This document shows, one piece after another, positions 7,209 through 15,500 of a stretch of DNA of 52,669 nucleotides. The notes under the pieces are model-generated. The model did not search any database. It was not told the DNA's origin and worked only from the letters and a program-made list of their open reading frames with translations. The stretch covers positions 1 to 52,669 of the forward strand of contig CAIYBH010000347.1 in the NCBI GenBank assembly GCA_903924405.1, written 5' to 3'. Made by a program: the position numbers and the translations under genes. The first letter of the stretch is position 1. Each line of letters opens with the position of its first letter. The stretch comes from an uncultured Planctomycetaceae bacterium. Its GTDB lineage: Bacteria > Planctomycetota > Planctomycetia > Planctomycetales > Planctomycetaceae.

Positions 7209-10190
7209 ATGAACGTCCAGACTCCGACACGATCACCACGGGCCGTCATTCCGGGACTTTTCTGCTGGTTGAGTCTGGTCTGTTGTGCGTGGGCTGGTGA
7301 TTCTGCTGCGATCAGTTTTCAGCGGGACATCCGGCCGATCCTGTCCAATCACTGTTTTCCGTGTCATGGGGCCGACGAGGGGTCTCGTGCTGCCGACCTG
7401 CGGCTGGACCTGCGGTCTGAGGCTGTGCGACTGAAGGCCATCGTGCCTGGCAAGCCGGCCGAGAGTCTGCTGGTGCATCGCATCACGACGGAAAATGCCG
7501 AAGAGCAGATGCCTCCTGCGGAAACGGGCAAGCCATTGACGACTGAGCAGATCTCGCTGCTGCAGCGATGGATTGAGCAGCAGGCGGAATATCAGGAGCA
7601 CTGGTCCTTCAGCCGAGTGCAGCGACCTGAAATTCCGGCTACGCGGACGGATCCGTGGTGTCGCAACGACATTGACGCATTTATTCTGCAGCGGTTGCAG
7701 CAGGCCGGACTGACCCCATCGGTTGAAGCGGACCGTGAGACTCTGATTCGCCGGCTGTATCTGGATCTGCTGGGGCTGCTGCCGTCACCGGGTGACGTGG
7801 AGCGATTTCTGCAGGATTCTGATCCGCAGGCCTGGGAGTCACTGGTGGACCGAGTGCTGCAGAATCCGCACTATGGAGAACGCTGGGGCCGTCACTGGCT
7901 GGATCAGGCGCGTTATGCGGATTCAAACGGATACACGATTGATGGAACGCGGGTGATGTGGCCGTATCGCGACTGGGTGATCGCGGCGCTCAATCGCGAC
8001 CTGCCGTTTGATCAGTTCACGATTGAGCAACTGGCGGGTGATCTGTTGCCCAATGCGACTCTGGATCAGAAAGTGGCCAGCGCGTTTCATCGAAACACGA
8101 TGATCAATGAGGAAGGCGGGGTGAAGCCGGATCAGTTTCGTCATGAAGCATTGATTGATCGGGTCAACACAACGGGGGCAGTGTGGCTGGGACTGACGGT
8201 TGGTTGTGCTCAGTGTCATACTCACAAGTATGATCCGATCAGTCATGAAGAGTACTATCGGCTGTATGCGTTCTTCAATGCGGCCGCTGATGCGAACAAT
8301 CAGAGCGAAATGGTGGAGGTGCGTGAGCAGCAGCTGCTGGGCTGGAGTGAACAGCAGCAGCAGCAACTGACGGAACTGCAGCAATTGCGGCAGGAGCAGC
8401 AGCAATTGGAGAAGACCAGCCGCGATGTTTCGCAGTTGCCCGATCTGGCCTGGAACTGGACTCAGGTGCCGATTTCGGCCATTAACGCGTCGGGCAGCAG
8501 CATTCTGAAGATACAGGCGGATGGGTCTCTGCTGGCAAAGACGCATGCGGCGGCCAATGACACCTTTACTGTGAAGTTGCAGCTTCCGGCCACTGCGGAG
8601 GGGCCGGTCAGAGTGACGGCCGTTCGACTGCGGGCGTTGCTCGATCCCTCATTGCCTGATCAGGGTCCCGGAACGGCAGGGAATGGCAATTTTGTACTGA
8701 CGGAGATACTGCTGCGATCCGGTGCCACGGACTATCCGTTCGGACTGGCGTGGGCTGATCACAGTCAGCCTGACTTTGCTGTTGAAAACGCGATTGATGG
8801 AGACGCCGGGACGGGTTGGGCGATCAACGTCAATGCGGCTCAGGCAGCGGCCGGCAAGCGGATGAACGCGCCGCACGAAGCGATTTTTGTCGCCACGAAA
8901 CCGGTGCCTGTTGAAGAGGGCCTGCTGACGGTTCTGCTGAAGCATGATGTGAATCGCAATTACCTGCTGGGACACTTTGCGATCGAGGTGTCTACGGCGG
9001 ATGTCAAGGCCCGGATGCCTGCGTCAGATTCAGCGTTGCGACTGGCGCAGGTCAACAGTCGGATTCAGGAGCTGGAGGCGAGCTTGCCGGGTCAGGGTAA
9101 GCCGGTCCGTCAGATGATCATGAAGGATCTGGCACAGCCTCAGGAGACATATCTGTTGACGCGTGGTGATTTTCTGGCCCCGGATCGGCAGCGTGGGATT
9201 TTGAAACCCGGCGTACCGGCGGCACTGGATCCGAACGGGGCCGACAGAACGTTCAGCAATCGTCTGGATCTGGCACGCTGGCTGGTGGCTTCTGAGAATC
9301 CGCTGACAGCGCGAGTCACGGTGAATCGGATCTGGGGTCGATATTTCGGGCGGGCTCTGGTGGAAACAGAAAATGACTTCGGACTCCAGGGGGTCACACC
9401 GGATCATCCCGAGTTGCTGGACTGGCTGGCGGCGGAATTTCAGCAGTCCGGCTGGTCTCTGAAGCGACTGCATCGCACCATCGTCACCTCAGCGGTGTAC
9501 CGTCAGTCTTCCAGTTTTGTGAATGTTCGTGGTCTTGAGCTGGACCCGGGCAATGCGTTGCTGAGTCGCCAGTCGCGGTTTCGCGTGGAAGCGGAGATTG
9601 TGCGTGACATGGCCCTGGTGGCGAGTGGTTTGTTTTCGGAAGAGATTGGTGGTCCGGGTGTGCATCTGCCGCAGCCGGAGGGCATTTACGATTTCACTCA
9701 GAACAAAAAATCCTGGCCCACGGCGACCGGACCGGATCGTTATCGTCGCACCATGTATGTGATGTTTTATCGCAGTGCACCGTATCCTCTGCTGACGACC
9801 TTTGACGCACCGGATTTCAGCACGGTTTGTACTCGGCGTGTGCGATCGAATACCCCGCTGCAGTCGCTGACGGTGGCCAATGATCAGGTGTTTACGGAAT
9901 TGGCAGAGGGACTGGCGCGGCAGGTACTGAGTGACGGGGGACTGAGCACAGACGAGCAGCGTTGCCGGGCGATGTTTCGATTGTGTCTGACGCGAAATCC
10001 GGTGGATCGTGAGTTGGCGGTGCTGCTGGATTTTTTCAGTCGCGAACTATCACGATTTCATTCGGAGCCTGACGCGGCTGGAAAATTTCTGAGCAGTCCA
10101 TTGCCGGATGTGGACATTCAGGTGCAGGCCGCATGGACAAGCGTAGCGCGGGCGTTGTGGAACACGGACGAGTTTCTGATGCGTAACTGA
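7209..10190 (+). CDS. PSCyt1/DUF1549/DUF1553 (PSD1) planctomycete cytochrome-type protein
   Basis: A 993-residue exported protein with a signal peptide at about 1-30. A PSCyt1 cytochrome-c-like domain follows, with CFPCHG at residues 49-54 (a CxxCH heme motif). DUF1549 (PSCyt2) starts near DIDAFILQRLQQAGL at about 156 and contains CAQCHTHKYDP near 336. A coiled, Gln-rich stretch (SEQQQQQLTELQQLRQEQQQ) lies near 380-400, then a beta-rich insert, and DUF1553 (PSD1) runs from about 678 (RLDLARWLVASENPLTARV) to the end. These proteins are abundant in planctomycetes and usually sit next to a DUF1501 gene, which is absent here. A role in periplasmic redox or polysaccharide breakdown has been suggested for the family, but the reaction is unknown. 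A GAAGAGG site precedes the ATG. Confidence 0.93.
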   Translation: MNVQTPTRSPRAVIPGLFCWLSLVCCAWAGDSAAISFQRDIRPILSNHCFPCHGADEGSRAADLRLDLRSEAVRLKAIVPGKPAESLLVHRITTENAEEQMPPAETGKPLTTEQISLLQRWIEQQAEYQEHWSFSRVQRPEIPATRTDPWCRNDIDAFILQRLQQAGLTPSVEADRETLIRRLYLDLLGLLPSPGDVERFLQDSDPQAWESLVDRVLQNPHYGERWGRHWLDQARYADSNGYTIDGTRVMWPYRDWVIAALNRDLPFDQFTIEQLAGDLLPNATLDQKVASAFHRNTMINEEGGVKPDQFRHEALIDRVNTTGAVWLGLTVGCAQCHTHKYDPISHEEYYRLYAFFNAAADANNQSEMVEVREQQLLGWSEQQQQQLTELQQLRQEQQQLEKTSRDVSQLPDLAWNWTQVPISAINASGSSILKIQADGSLLAKTHAAANDTFTVKLQLPATAEGPVRVTAVRLRALLDPSLPDQGPGTAGNGNFVLTEILLRSGATDYPFGLAWADHSQPDFAVENAIDGDAGTGWAINVNAAQAAAGKRMNAPHEAIFVATKPVPVEEGLLTVLLKHDVNRNYLLGHFAIEVSTADVKARMPASDSALRLAQVNSRIQELEASLPGQGKPVRQMIMKDLAQPQETYLLTRGDFLAPDRQRGILKPGVPAALDPNGADRTFSNRLDLARWLVASENPLTARVTVNRIWGRYFGRALVETENDFGLQGVTPDHPELLDWLAAEFQQSGWSLKRLHRTIVTSAVYRQSSSFVNVRGLELDPGNALLSRQSRFRVEAEIVRDMALVASGLFSEEIGGPGVHLPQPEGIYDFTQNKKSWPTATGPDRYRRTMYVMFYRSAPYPLLTTFDAPDFSTVCTRRVRSNTPLQSLTVANDQVFTELAEGLARQVLSDGGLSTDEQRCRAMFRLCLTRNPVDRELAVLLDFFSRELSRFHSEPDAAGKFLSSPLPDVDIQVQAAWTSVARALWNTDEFLMRN

Positions 10191-10206
10191 GGAAGCGGCA
10201 GAAAAT

Positions 10207-10293
10207 GGGGGCAGAAAAAGGGGTCAGGAACCAATAGCCAAATGGCCCGGAGGGTGCTCCGCACTATTGGTTCCTGACCCCTTTTTCTGCCCC
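10207..10293. repeat. Palindromic repeat, copy 2
   Basis: Perfect 30-nt arms: 10207-10236 (GGGGCAGAAAAA then GGGGTCAGGAACCAATAG) and 10264-10293. The loop is 27 nt with GGCCCGGAGGGTGCTCCGC. It begins 17 nt after the stop of the PSD1 gene and ends 7 nt from the end of the toxin gene, so it separates two converging genes. The outer part of the stem (GGGGCAGAAAAA) differs from that of copies 1, 4 and 5, yet it is matched on both arms. Confidence 0.95.
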
Positions 10294-10299
10294 GTGATA

Positions 10300-10629
10300 C
10301 TACTCGGGCAAATCAAGATCCTTGTCGTTCAGGAGATCCTGCCCCGATCCTCGTACGGCGAGGATCTGCACGGTGTCGCTCGTTATGATAAACAACAGCC
10401 GGTAAGAGTTGCCTCGTCGGGTTTTGAACAATCGCTGTTTCAAATCCACCCCGATCTCGTCGGCCTCCGGGGCAGCAGGGCAGGAAGCAGCAGAGACAGA
10501 GAGTTGCCCGATTGCCTGCTCGAGCGCTGCGAGCCACTTTGTGGCTCCCTCCGAGGATCGACCACGGATCCACGATTGAATTTCGCGGACATCGCGTTTT
10601 GCACGCTGTGAGAACCGAACCGGCAACAT
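10300..10629 (-). CDS. Type II toxin of the RelE/ParE superfamily
   Basis: A 109-residue basic protein beginning MLPVRFSQRAKRDVREIQSWI, then an Ala/Glu-rich helix, a Leu/Arg core (LKQRLFKTRRGNSYRLLF) and a final ILAVRGSGQDLL strand. This is the ParE/RelE fold order (strand, two helices, three strands). Members either poison gyrase (ParE) or cleave mRNA at the ribosome (RelE); the sequence alone does not decide which. Its ATG overlaps the antitoxin stop by one base (TAATG), the usual toxin-second order. The pair is boxed between two palindromic repeats. Confidence 0.85.
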   Translation of the reverse strand: MLPVRFSQRAKRDVREIQSWIRGRSSEGATKWLAALEQAIGQLSVSAASCPAAPEADEIGVDLKQRLFKTRRGNSYRLLFIITSDTVQILAVRGSGQDLLNDKDLDLPE

Positions 10630-10859
10630 TATGCGTTGTGCTGTTCGCTGCGAAGTTCACGAATGATCTCATCTGCAGCAAACGTCCTGCCTGCCTGAAC
10701 ATCGGCAAGGCCTTCACGGATCGCAGCCAGTGTTTCTTCTCGCTCACGCCAGATTGCCACCGCTAGTTCGGGGGACATTTGAGCCGCATCTTCTGAAACC
10801 AGTTGTTGGCCGATGAACTGGTGAAAGCGCGCCAGTGTGTTGATTTGTGGTGTGGGCAT
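10629..10859 (-). CDS. Antitoxin of the adjacent ParE/RelE-like toxin
   Basis: A 76-residue acidic protein, upstream of and overlapping the toxin gene by one base. The N-terminal half is helical (INTLARFHQFIGQQLVSEDA) and the C-terminal half (LAAIREGLADVQAGRTFAADEI) has the charged, extended look of an antitoxin tail that wraps its toxin. The phrase about IREGLADVQAGRTF resembles the C-terminus of many ParD/RHH-type antitoxins, though a clear ribbon-helix-helix start is not visible. By analogy it probably represses its own promoter, which should lie in 10860-10960. Confidence 0.8.
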   Translation of the reverse strand: MPTPQINTLARFHQFIGQQLVSEDAAQMSPELAVAIWREREETLAAIREGLADVQAGRTFAADEIIRELRSEQHNA

Positions 10860-10942
10860 AAAGACCTCGCACGGAATTCCCCGGGGATGCGATCCAGTCT
10901 ACCGTGCCAGTATGGATGAGTCAAAGTGAATACTAAATTGGG

Positions 10943-11097
10943 AGGCGGGGCAGAAAAAAGGGGGGGGGCAGAAAAAGGGGTCAGGAACCAATAGCCAAAT
11001 GGCCCGGAGGGTGCTCCGCACTATTGGTTCCTGACCCCTTTTTCTGCCCTGCCCGGAGGGTGCTCCGCACTATTGGGTCCTGCCCCCTTTTTCTGCC
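10943..11097. repeat. Palindromic repeat, copy 3, with partial duplicate arms
   Basis: The complete palindrome has arms at about 10965-10994 and 11021-11049, with the same GGGGCAGAAAAA outer flank as copy 2. It is preceded by a broken left arm (about 10943-10964, with a G-run) and followed at 11051-11097 by a second loop plus right arm. In that extra right arm the stem reads TATTGGGTCCTGCCCCC instead of TATTGGTTCCTGACCCC. The extra arm runs into the 3' end of the metalloprotease gene and provides its stop codon. Confidence 0.9.
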
Positions 11098-11819
11098 TCC
11101 GGTTGAACATTCCAGAGTTGGAGGACGAGGGCCAGCATATCGGGGTCATGTTGTTGCAGTTGTTCGCGGTTGAAGGGGAAGAAGTCGTTGGTGGAGAAGC
11201 AGGCTTCTGAGCATTCGGCGAAGTATTCCTGCGGCGTAGTCATGGCGTAGGCGCGTTCTCTGGTGGGCTTGCGACCATTTCCCAGGCGGCGTTCGACGTT
11301 GTCGTAACGGCCGCTGGATTTCGCGCGATCGAAGGCTGCCTGAATGTCCGGGTTTTCAAAACCCAGCCGCAGAACTCGGTCATGCAGGGCGTGGGCCAGT
11401 TCGTGCAGGGCGAAATTCGGCATGCGACTGAGTTCTTCTTCGAACACGCGAATGTTGGTGAATTCGACCGCCTTCGCCATTTCGGGATCGCGTCCATTGG
11501 CGGTCAGCCAGCCGCTGGACGGGTGATATTCGGCGCGGGGACCTGTGCCGGGATATTCCGGGCAGAAATACAGGCGGACTTTCTGCAGTTCTGTGACGGC
11601 GGTTTTGGGCACGACGCGGATGATTTCCTCAAGTTGCTGCTGCAGGAGCTGTACAGCGTGTTCGGTCCGTTCAGATTCCTTGTCCAGCAGTTCGTTGTGG
11701 ACGAGCAGTGTCCAGCCGACGACAACGCGTGAGGTGTACCGGGGCGATTGAGCCGCTGCGATGCTTGTGGCGACGAATGTCAGGCACAGGATGGTGGCAG
11801 TACTGAGGGGGAATCGCAT
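11070..11819 (-). CDS. Exported HExxH metalloprotease, ATLF-like
   Basis: A 249-residue protein with a signal peptide (cleavage about after AAAQ, residue 24). The zinc motif HELAH is near residue 140 (NFALHELAHALHD). A downstream acidic site (TTPQEYFAECSEACFSTNDFFPF, split here by family-conserved aromatic residues) is the pattern of anthrax-lethal-factor-like (ATLF) metallopeptidases, in which the Glu of EYFAE is the third ligand. Homologues are secreted or periplasmic with unknown substrates. The last residues (AEKGGRTQ) and the TAG stop come from the neighbouring palindromic repeat, so the natural C-terminus may have been changed by repeat insertion. Protease class is a firm call; the exact family is less certain. 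Confidence 0.8.
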   Translation of the reverse strand: MRFPLSTATILCLTFVATSIAAAQSPRYTSRVVVGWTLLVHNELLDKESERTEHAVQLLQQQLEEIIRVVPKTAVTELQKVRLYFCPEYPGTGPRAEYHPSSGWLTANGRDPEMAKAVEFTNIRVFEEELSRMPNFALHELAHALHDRVLRLGFENPDIQAAFDRAKSSGRYDNVERRLGNGRKPTRERAYAMTTPQEYFAECSEACFSTNDFFPFNREQLQQHDPDMLALVLQLWNVQPEAEKGGRTQ

Positions 11820-12022
11820 GATGAGTTCCGGGTGTTTGGTGTGCGGTCACGGACGATGGTGGGTCAGTTGGAGTATAGTTTGAAGGGGACGGCGCTGACG
11901 AGGCTCGGAGGGCGTAGGACATTGAAGTCGCTGCAGGATTGGCATGACAGTTTTTTTGGGGGGCGGTTTTCGGTGTTCGGTGTTGCGAATGGGGTTGCGA
12001 CTCCGAGCACGAGCTTGGGGGG

Positions 12023-12150
12023 TTTTGAACCACGGATGGACACGGAATAACACGGATGGAACGGGTTTGTTGAGGGCCGGGCGAAGTTCCATCTGAGCCG
12101 ACAAATCAGTTTGCGGCTTGGCAGGAGCCGCGCCCTCCCGATGATACGAC
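12023..12150. repeat. 128-bp direct repeat, copy A
   Basis: Starts TTTTGAACCACGGATGGACA and ends CCCGATGATACGAC. It is essentially identical over 128 bp to copy B at 12275-12402 (I see one G/A difference). A diverged relative with GAAGTTCCATCTGAGCC and TTGCGGCTTGGCAGGAGCC cores is found near the right edge of the window. No open frame or hairpin explains it. Confidence 0.9.
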
Positions 12151-12274
12151 TTGTCACAATGTTGTGAGCGGCGACGCGTTAGCGGCCGGTTGCGATTTGC
12201 GGGGTTTCTGCCGCGTTGGTTTATGTTTTTTGGAACCACGAAAGACACGAAAAACACGAAATGGCGGTCGTGGT

Positions 12275-12402
12275 TTTTGAACCACGGATGGACACGGAAT
12301 AACACGAATGGAACGGGTTTGTTGAGGGCCGGGCGAAGTTCCATCTGAGCCGACAAATCAGTTTGCGGCTTGGCAGGAGCCGCGCCCTCCCGATGATACG
12401 AC
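12275..12402. repeat. 128-bp direct repeat, copy B
   Basis: Second copy of the 128-bp repeat in the same orientation, 124 nt after copy A. The near identity points to recent duplication or gene conversion. The copy is followed at once by the possible gene remnant at 12416-12520. Confidence 0.9.
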
Positions 12403-12569
12403 CTGCCGCAATTCCGAGCACGAGCACGAGCGCGAGGGGGATTGGTTTGTGCCGCCGGAGCATCTGGAGAAGGTGCGCGAGCGATTTACTCGCGAAGAGG
12501 GCGCAACGGCATCACATTAAGAGCCGGCTGGTTGATACTGGTGCGTGCTGGCGTCAAGGGCGACCGGGG

Positions 12570-15500
12570 TCAGGCTTGAGCGGGCAGTCGTTCCAGGGCC
12601 AGCTGCAATCGTTCGCGGATTGCGGCGGTAATTCGTGCGGCGCCAAGGTGTCGTGCGGCGGCGGTGATGGGGTCGGGATCATTGCGCAGGCTGGGTTCGT
12701 GCAGCAGCAGGCCGGCCAGTTCTGCGAGACTGATGTCTTCCACCGCCCGTGGTTCCTCGTCGCGCGGCGACGAGGTTCGGAAGGGAACGATGTCTGTCGG
12801 AGTGGTGGCCCAGAGGAAGCGGCAGGCGTCTTCATCGGTGACCGGAAACTCTTCCGTCAGTGACAGGATGCGTTCGCGAGTCTTCTCGTGGACTCGCCGA
12901 ATTTCGTGCAGGCGTGCAATGCGCTGGACGAACAGATCTTCGCGGATTGGGGCGAGTCGCCCTAGTTCCTGTCGGATGAGCTGCTGGAGTGTGCTGGTGT
13001 AGTCCTCGTCGCGAAAGCGATCAGGTTCAGGACGAGGCTGTTCGTCGGCACAGTCCTGAGTTGGTGTGGCCGGAGTCGTTGTGGCCTGAGTTGGCGGTGG
13101 TGATGCTGGTGCCGGCGGTGTGAGCGTGGCGAGGCGGCTGACGGGCGTTGGCGGTTCGGAAGTGACCGAGATGTTTGGTGTGTCGCTGCCGGCGGCGCTG
13201 AGGGCCGGGGTGTTTTCGGTCGTTTTCTGCTGGCGGTACTGGTTCAGCAGGTCGGTTAGTTTTTTGTGGACCAGATCTGTCGCGCCGTCGCAGTCATACC
13301 ACCACTCGGGCGACCAGATCCGAACGATATTCCAGCCAAGATTTCGCAGGATTTGTTCGCGGATTTTGTCTCGATCACGGGCGGTTGCGGAGCTGTGGTA
13401 GGTGGCCCCATCGCATTCGATGCCGGCGAGGTAAGCGCCGGGAGCATCGGGATTGACGACGCCGAGGTCCACGCGAAAGCGGGAGACACCGATTTGCGGA
13501 ACGATGTTCCAGCCGCGTTGCTGCAGGCGTTCTGCGACGGCCTGTTCGAAGGGGGATTCGAAGCTGCCGACGGAACCAGCGTTTGCGGCGGGCAGCGCAA
13601 CAGCTCCGCGATCAGCGTAGTCGAGGAAGGCTTTCAGGTGGACGACGCCTGTGTGGCGGACACCATCGACGCGGAGCTTTTCGGCTTTGAAGGAGGCATA
13701 GACGACAAGTTCGCGACGTGCGCGGGTAACGGCGACATTGAGCCGTCGGTGACCGCCTTCGCGGTTGAGTGGCCCGAAGTTGAGTGTCATCGCGCTGGTC
13801 TGATCGGGTCCGAAGGCGATGGAGAACAGCATCACATCGCGTTCGTCGCCCTGAACATTTTCGAGGTTCTTGACGACTGTTGGTTCAATGCGATCTTCGC
13901 TGAAATACCATTCGATTGCCGGTTGTTCCCGGCGTGCCTGATCCAGCAGGTCTTCGATCAGGGTCTGCTGAGGGAGGTTGAAGGTGATGATGCCCAGCGT
14001 GGGCCGCTGGTCCTCGGGCAGCAGGAGTCCGGTTTGCATGCGTTGGACGGCAGTGGCCACAATCGCATCGGCTTCTTTGCGATTGGTACGACTTTTGCCG
14101 CGATCGAAGAGGCCATCCGGGAGATACTTCAGGGAGACAGCGCGGTCCTGAGTGACGGCGGAGGGAAAGGTGATCAGCTGGTTGTCGTAGTAGTACCAGT
14201 TGGAGAAGGCAATGAGGGATTCATGGCTGCTGCGGTAGTGCCAGTTCAGTTGCAGTGTGGGCAGGCCTGATGCGCGGGCTTCGTCGAGGATACTTTCGAG
14301 ATCCTGTTCGTGATCCTGAAGATCTTCGTTCTCGGAGTCGGCATCGTTGCGACCGAAGAAGTTGGTGGGTGGAAGTTGTTTGGGGTCACCGACGATCACG
14401 GTCTGGCGGCCGCGTGCGATGGCGCCGATGGCATCCCAGGTGGTAATTTGTGAGGCTTCGTCGAAGATTACGACATCGAACAGGGCCTGAGAAGCCGGCA
14501 GGTACTGAGCGATCGACAGGGGCGACATGAGCAGGCAGGGGGCGAGCTTTGCGAAGGATTCCGGCATGGCGGAGATGACTTCCCGAATTGTGCGGCTGGG
14601 GCGTTGCAGCTGCATCTGGTGTCGGAGCAGTCCCAGTTCGGACTGTCGCGAGGGCTGATCGATTCTGGGGAGTGACAGGTTCAGGCAGGATTTGACGTGG
14701 TTGGCGGCCTGACTGCGGGCTTCGTCGTCGAGTCGACGGAATTCCAGGATAGCTTCTTCGTGACTGAAGCTCTGGAAGGACCTGAGTACGGGATTGCTGC
14801 CGATGGCTTCGGGCAGCCACCAGCGGACGAAGGCCAGTTCGAACGCGGGGAGCAGTTGATCGGGGGTCAGTTGCTGCAGTTCGAGGGCCTGGAGGAAGGG
14901 TGAGAGTCCGAGGGTTTCGCAGCGCGAGCGAACTCCGGACCACGCCGTCCATTTGCGCAGCAGTGGGCGTTGTTCGAGGATCGCGTTGGCGCCGGTCAGG
15001 ACTTCAGCGAGGACGTTGGGACTGGTGCGGGAGAGTGGTGAGGCGCCAGCTTTTTCCTTAAAGCCTTTGAGGGCGGCAGTGACGCGCTGGTAGGCCTTCA
15101 GCAGTCGTTCTGCTTCATCCACGAGGGCTTGTTTCTGAGCGGGGCTGTCCCATGTTTGTCGGAGCGTGCTGAGGATGGGGGCCTCGGGGCCGAACTGGAT
15201 CTGCAGATCATCGAATCGTTTGCGGAGCTGCAGAGCCGACTGAATCCAGGTCTGTAATTTTTCGAGGGGAGTTTTCCAGCCGTCCGGGAAGGGAATCAGT
15301 GGCGTCATGCGGCACTGCTGAATGGCGACCAGCGCTTCCTGCATGTGTCGCAGGTGTCGCAGATCGCGGGCGGGATCGGCCTGTCCGGAGATAGTCCAGG
15401 TTTGCAGGAGTTTCCGGACGCGGCGCTGGGCGATGAGTGTGAGGGGCCAGATACCGGCGAGGGCCTGTCCTAATTCGAGATCCAGTTGATCGATGGGGAT

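Larger units (their letters stand above)
11820..12569. other. Intergenic region rich in repeats
   Basis: 750 nt with no supportable complete gene. It holds the promoter side of the metalloprotease gene, two 128-bp direct repeats (12023-12150 and 12275-12402) and, between them, low-complexity sequence (ACGAAAGACACGAAAAACACG). A short open frame at 12416-12520 on the plus strand reads as a charged peptide (GDWFVPPEHLEKVRERF and so on) ending at TAA. It looks coding-like but has no start of its own and may be a gene remnant. Confidence 0.5.

Noticed and set aside
13266..14270. Plus-strand frame of 334 residues inside the giant helicase gene
   Set aside because: It is antisense to conserved helicase motifs and carries no family signature.
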